The notes under the pieces: model-generated | Told to the model about the DNA's origin: nothing | Seen by the model: the letters and a program-made list of their open reading frames with translations, nothing else | Databases searched by the model: none | Shown: piece after piece, positions 61,401-64,000 of the stretch | How positions within the stretch are numbered: position 1 is the first letter of the stretch | Layout of the letters: every line of letters starts with the position of its first letter | Translations under genes and position numbers: made by a program | Assembly: GCA_947450095.1 (NCBI GenBank) | Contig: CANFUF010000001.1 | Location: 1-64,000, forward strand | Source of the DNA: Roseiflexaceae bacterium | Lineage (GTDB): Bacteria; Chloroflexota; Chloroflexia; Chloroflexales; Roseiflexaceae | Direction: 5' to 3' | DNA length: 64,000 nt

Positions 61401-61631
61401 GTCAGCGAAAGTTACCTCACTCAAGTATTCCAGCATGAATTAGGGGTGACACCGTGGGTCTACTTGACACGCTACCGCATCGCCCATGCCTGTCAATTAT
61501 TACGTGAAAAAACCGATAGCATCACCGATATTGCCATTACTGTTGGATTTGATGACCCCGGGTATTTCAGCAAAGTGTTCCGCAATGAAATTGGGCTCTC
61601 CCCTCGCGAATACCGCAACAGTAAAAATTAA
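58428..61631 (+). CDS. One-protein signalling chain: sugar-binding-like domain, GAF, histidine kinase, receiver, AraC
   Basis: A 1067-residue cytosolic protein without signal peptide or TM helices. Residues ~1-290 look like a LacI/periplasmic-binding-protein-type sugar domain (RIAVQVGMHDPYWVQVREAV, VHGLICN, GIPIIDAS, INGDPLAMAEI). A GAF domain follows (~325-455), then HisKA with NVSHELRTPLH (His ~483), HATPase with LLSNAAKF and GVGLGLAI, a degenerate receiver (~715-820), a true receiver with IVDDHPQ and ILDLVMPDGDG (Asp ~885), and an AraC helix-turn-helix pair (~965-1065). GGAGGG precedes the ATG. Sugar ABC permease genes follow 1 kb downstream, the likely target. Confidence 0.88.
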   Translation: MVARHRIAVQVGMHDPYWVQVREAVIRHAIQRNVEVVQLGTLTRNITNLQLLPHEIDEFFEELLVQDVHGLICNTVAEPLLRRIVDQGIPIIDASESFLRYPLFTSRRGLYDAAHTVGRWLAERLQPNARVLVVGGYDDMGLSRLTGIRDALATVSSIQLVHIPSAWLYHDGVAATEAWVQHNFTPIDAVFGLSDSLASAGRDVLVRHQRLQPHTLITGINGDPLAMAEINHGQMHMTVETVIDSFAAQLLDLAIYGIQTKQLPATYDPPRRVIERHNVAQIAVEKLVSFADLTNQLVGVNRQSEQRRLRQIETSIAITQRVGTILDHTQLINEISALIRVNYGYDRVLLWRFDEQGQLHTNSAHAPQLAGTALGAALLDQRPIFIPDTSISTRYITDSHQFDTRTRVIIPIRFNNMITGLLDVQSTTLVPHTHDEIDGLQLVADQIGIALRNIDLYQAAKTAQYAAEQADRLKTRLLANVSHELRTPLHIILGYSQLLVTDPTPHGVALHDNVRADIVTIQRSAEHLILLINDLLDLSRAEIDELVLFAETINPHTLITQIFSELNTTFHNPMVTWELHIPDELPMLYVDPVRIRQIITNLLSNAAKFTHQGAITLEVAVHPPYLHILVKDTGTGIDPTHQARIFEPFFTLDQQQQHPNGVGLGLAITRRLVALHHGVLTVESQFGAGSTFHVYLPLRGLDATTLPPPPSTLPAVLIVLSTTDKIRPALQHVAQKNQLTIHRAQTITQLDALINQFHPIAISWDSTDSFHEETQLIDYIQTHALLGRVPFLVYNNTNTLGNTPILQKPMSNDSFIATIRLLVTQHHSDEMQFLIVDDHPQMHVLYQSIIERTFINAAFTSCYDGIQARELLCQIPTPNAIILDLVMPDGDGFELLAWIRNNEQFQSVPVIIISGKVLTRSEIQRINYPNTVMRPKLGGTIDDIDQLLHGITRGDAINPPHLSSVARIAMAYIQQHYTQRLSREQIASVAGVSESYLTQVFQHELGVTPWVYLTRYRIAHACQLLREKTDSITDIAITVGFDDPGYFSKVFRNEIGLSPREYRNSKN

Positions 61632-61670
61632 TTGCGTTTTTTTCTCGCACCGGGCACGCTTCCGACTTAA

Positions 61671-62061
61671 GGGCGAATAGCGGCGAATGAATTCGCCGGC
61701 ATGATTCGTCCCTACTACCACACCGACACTAAGGGCGAATAGCGGCGAATAAATTCGCTGGCATGATTCGTCCCTACCACACCGACACTAAGGGCGAATA
61801 GCGGCAAATAAATTCGCCGGCATGATTCGCCCCTACTGGCTTCCGACGTCACTTCCGACTTCCCACGGGCGAATAGCGGCAAATAAATTCGCCGGCATGA
61901 TTCGTCCCTACTGGCTTCCGACGTCACTTCCGACTTCCCACGGGCGAATAGCGGCGAATAAATTCGCCAGCATGATTCGCCCCTACTGGCTTCCGACGTC
62001 ACTTCCGACTTCCCACGGGCGAATAGCGGCGAATAAATTCGCCAGCATGATTCGCCCCTAC
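61671..62061 (+). repeat. Six tandem copies of a 45-bp double-palindrome element
   Basis: Cores at 61671-61715, 61733-61777, 61792-61836, 61867-61911, 61942-61986 and 62017-62061. Each has outer arms GGGCGAAT / ATTCGYCCC and an inner palindrome CGGCGAATAAATTCGCCG, then CTAC. The last copies recur every 75 bp with a conserved 30-bp spacer (TGGCTTCCGACGTCACTTCC...); the first three have 14-17-bp CACACCGACACTAA-type spacers. It is non-coding although open in some frames because 75 is a multiple of three. Confidence 0.92.
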
Positions 62062-62066
62062 CTTCG

Positions 62067-62100
62067 GTTGGAGGCCTGCCTCCAACTTTTCGCTTTTTTT
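62067..62100 (+). terminator. Terminator after the repeat array
   Basis: GTTGGAGGC-CT-GCCTCCAAC followed by TTTTCGCTTTTTTT. It would end the kinase transcript only after the repeats are transcribed. Confidence 0.85.
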
Positions 62101-62196
62101 CCTATTATTTTGACGTTTTATCCAAGCCATTCATAGAATAACCCCGTATTGTAAGTAGATACAAGCAAATAGTTCGGCAAGGTGGGAGTAGATGCG

Positions 62197-62553
62197 ATGG
62201 CGGCGCATACGAGCGCGGTGCTTATTATCGAACACGACCCACTCATACAGTCGCTGTATACCCGGACGCTCCAGCACGAATACGTTGTATTGACGGCACA
62301 AACCGTTAAACAATGCGAAATGCATTGTGGTCGTTTGGATTTACGGGTCGTGATTATTGAGCCGCATCGCCCTGATGGGTTAGGTGTGCAGTTGTTAGCG
62401 TTAGTGCAACAGCAGTTACACGATCGACATATTCCGATTATCGTGTGTAGTGTGTTGAATGCACAACGGACAGCTCAGGATGCCGGGATATTTCGCTACT
62501 TAGTAAAACCCGTGTCCCCTGATGTATTACGTCAGCTGGTTATACAGATATAA
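62197..62553 (+). CDS. Receiver-domain protein with Glu at the phosphorylation site
   Basis: A 118-residue stand-alone CheY-like fold. The acidic cluster IIEHDP (Glu12, Asp14) and the Lys of RYLVKPVS are present, but the phospho-acceptor position reads VVIIEPHRPDG, with Glu55 instead of Asp. It therefore cannot be phosphorylated in the usual way and may mimic the active state. ATG 62197 follows GGTGGGAG; a GTG at 62182 is in frame but has no spacing for a ribosome-binding site. It lies between the hybrid kinase and the sugar permease genes, so it may belong to their signalling. Confidence 0.8.
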   Translation: MAAHTSAVLIIEHDPLIQSLYTRTLQHEYVVLTAQTVKQCEMHCGRLDLRVVIIEPHRPDGLGVQLLALVQQQLHDRHIPIIVCSVLNAQRTAQDAGIFRYLVKPVSPDVLRQLVIQI

Positions 62554-62616
62554 TGAAGCGGACTTGAATTGTATGGCCATAGTTGGTCTCTGTTTTGACA
62601 GCGAGGGAGCGTCACG

Positions 62617-63513
62617 ATGACTACACACCGCCAACCACGATTGGCAGCACGGCGTGAAGCCTTGTACGCATGGGCGTTTGTGGCACCAAGTTTAATTGGC
62701 TTTTTAGTCTTTTTTGCGGTGCCGTCGGTACGTGGCTTGTTGATGAGTTTTACTGACTGGGATTTATTACGTCCGGCCAAATTCGTTGGTGTTGCCAATT
62801 ATGTGCGACTGTTTGGCGATGCTGATTTTCGGCATGCCTTAAAAGTCACGGCGTACTATGTCCTGATGAATATCCCCATTCAAACGATGTTGGCATTGGG
62901 GCTGGCCGTGATGATGGACAAATTTTCGAAGTCGACGGTGATTCGTGGGATTTTGGTATTGCCGTGGTTATTACCAAATATCGTCGTAGCACTGATTTGG
63001 TTGTGGTTGCTCGACCCTACCATGGGGTTTCTCAATCAAATCATCATGGGGTTAGGCTTCCAGCGCCAGCCGTTTTTGGGGTCGATCGATCAAGCAATGC
63101 CAACCATTGCCGCTATCAATATTTGGCGGCATGCAGGCTACACGGCAATTTTGATTTATGCCGGCTTGCAGACCATCCCCAAGGAACTCTACGAAGCAGC
63201 AGCGATTGATGGTGCCAACGAACGGCAGATGTTTTTTGGGATTACGATTCCGTTGCTCCGTCCGGTGTTGGTGTTTGTGTTGGTGACCACGATTATTGGG
63301 TCGTTTCAGATTTTTGACACGATTGCGATTACCACCAAAGGTGGGCCAGTCGATGCGACGCGGGTGGTGTATTGGTACATTTATGAATACGCTTTTGTGC
63401 GCTTCAAGATGGGCTATGCCACCACAATCTCCGTCGCACTGTTCGCCATCCTGATTACGATTACCTTCATCCAGATGCGCTACTTCAACGCCAATTCATC
63501 GGATTTAGATTAG
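62617..63513 (+). CDS. Sugar ABC transporter permease (MalF/UgpA type)
   Basis: A 298-residue membrane protein with six TM helices. The docking loop is YEAAAIDGANERQMFFGITIPLLRP (EAA motif of carbohydrate permeases). The N-terminal YAWAFVAPSLIGFLVFFAVP is typical of UgpA-like permeases. GAGGGAG precedes ATG 62617. It is paired with the MalG-type gene 25 bp downstream. No binding protein or ATPase is in the window; those probably follow beyond its end or use a shared MsmX-type ATPase. Confidence 0.93.
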   Translation: MTTHRQPRLAARREALYAWAFVAPSLIGFLVFFAVPSVRGLLMSFTDWDLLRPAKFVGVANYVRLFGDADFRHALKVTAYYVLMNIPIQTMLALGLAVMMDKFSKSTVIRGILVLPWLLPNIVVALIWLWLLDPTMGFLNQIIMGLGFQRQPFLGSIDQAMPTIAAINIWRHAGYTAILIYAGLQTIPKELYEAAAIDGANERQMFFGITIPLLRPVLVFVLVTTIIGSFQIFDTIAITTKGGPVDATRVVYWYIYEYAFVRFKMGYATTISVALFAILITITFIQMRYFNANSSDLD

Positions 63514-63538
63514 TAGAGGCATACTGAGGAGTACGATT

Positions 63539-64000
63539 ATGAGCCGCGCGCAGACACGCACAGCCCCCACAATACAACTTTCGCGCATTTTGGCATGGGT
63601 TGCCTTTGCGTTGGTCATGTTGGTAACGTTGTTCCCGGTGTATTGGGTACTACGCACTTCCCTTTCTGATCACAAAGAAATTTATGTCCAGACGGCAGTC
63701 ATTTGGCCGGTAGGGTTTACACTTGACAACTTCAAGCGGGTGCTCGGGATGTTTACCGCAGAGCAATCGGTAGCCATGGGTGGTACCGCTACGGGTATCA
63801 ATTTCTGGTTGTATTTGCGGAATTCCTTTGTTGTTTCGACCTTTTTGGTGGCGGGACAGACTTTTTTTAGTGCCATGGCAGCCTATGCCTTTGCCCGCTT
63901 ACGATTTCCCGGGCGCGATCAGATTTTTTTCTTGTATCTGACGGCCATGATGATTCCTGGGGTCGTAACGTTGATTCCCAACTTCATTTTGATTCGTGAC
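63539..64000 (+). CDS. Sugar ABC transporter permease (MalG/UgpE type), 3' partial
   Basis: At least 154 residues, running off the window edge. GAGGAG precedes ATG 63539. TM helix 1 (LAWVAFALVMLVTLFPVYWVL) is followed by RTSLSDHKEIYVQ and the helix containing FLVAGQTFFSAMAAYAFARLRFPGRD, the standard MalG-type pattern. Second permease of the importer begun by the upstream gene. Confidence 0.9.
   Translation, partial: MSRAQTRTAPTIQLSRILAWVAFALVMLVTLFPVYWVLRTSLSDHKEIYVQTAVIWPVGFTLDNFKRVLGMFTAEQSVAMGGTATGINFWLYLRNSFVVSTFLVAGQTFFSAMAAYAFARLRFPGRDQIFFLYLTAMMIPGVVTLIPNFILIRD

Noticed and set aside
61671-62061. CRISPR array
   Set aside because: Spacers are nearly identical to each other, repeats are long nested palindromes, and no cas genes are present.
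61822-62136. ORF of ~104 codons with repeated amino-acid blocks, and its minus-strand partner (61715-62002)
   Set aside because: It is translation of the 75-bp DNA repeat, whose length is a multiple of three; there is no start signal and the DNA is clearly palindromic.

Overview
The window is 64 kb of chromosomal DNA from a free-living bacterium, most likely a member of the Chloroflexota close to the Herpetosiphon/Chloroflexia side. That placement is inferred from several things: lipoproteins with Ala/Thr/Pro/Glu-rich linkers behind the lipobox, a secreted protein built from the Tyr-Trp / FGLP / FER repeats common in this phylum, a DUF5107-TPR protein, a MEKHLA-domain protein, a fused large+medium diol dehydratase, and moderate GC content. 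No rRNA, CRISPR, prophage or transposase was seen. There is one tRNA (Val, CAC).

Layout. 1-3073: end of a 2-hydroxyacid dehydrogenase gene and a membrane protein. 3151-4886: NMN/nicotinamide riboside salvage (pnuC-nadR) behind a consensus promoter overlapped by a perfect palindrome. 4941-7525: two family-2 glycosyltransferases and a dTDP-4-dehydrorhamnose reductase (surface glycan). 7695-10922: M20 dipeptidase, an RRM RNA-binding protein with a long leader, and an aldo/keto reductase. 10974-16541: minus-strand oxidoreductases plus a TIM-barrel sugar isomerase, probably polyol or sugar catabolism. 16732-18413: MEKHLA protein and secreted repeat protein. 18631-21627: tRNA-Val, then an aromatic amino acid operon (aroH, DAHP synthase) behind a classical peptide-coding attenuator rich in Tyr codons, then prfB with its programmed +1 frameshift. 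21854-28769: a Cys/His lipoprotein, glcDE, and an OmpR-type two-component pair.

29024-54278 is dominated by sugar-acid catabolism. On the plus strand are a DUF5107-TPR protein, a soluble glucose/sorbosone-dehydrogenase-like lipoprotein, an FCD-type GntR regulator, a uronate-dehydrogenase-like epimerase, a DgoD-like dehydratase and a beta-propeller lactonase. An OafA-type acyltransferase follows. Converging on it from the minus strand is a ~13 kb block: an Opp-type ABC transporter, a CBM9-like protein, an aldose epimerase-like protein, a UxuA-type mannonate dehydratase, a second uronate-dehydrogenase-like protein, an RraA-like aldolase and two more enolase-superfamily enzymes. Together they read as uptake of uronate-containing oligosaccharides followed by isomerase-type and oxidative (lactone to aldarate to keto-deoxy acid) breakdown. 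Substrates are inferred.

54890-64000: B12-dependent diol dehydratase (small subunit plus fused large/medium) with no reactivase in view, a small lipoprotein, and a 1067-residue one-protein signalling chain (sugar-binding-like domain, GAF, kinase, receiver, AraC). Next come six palindromic 45-bp repeats, a receiver-like protein with Glu in place of the phosphorylated Asp, and two sugar ABC permeases running off the window edge.
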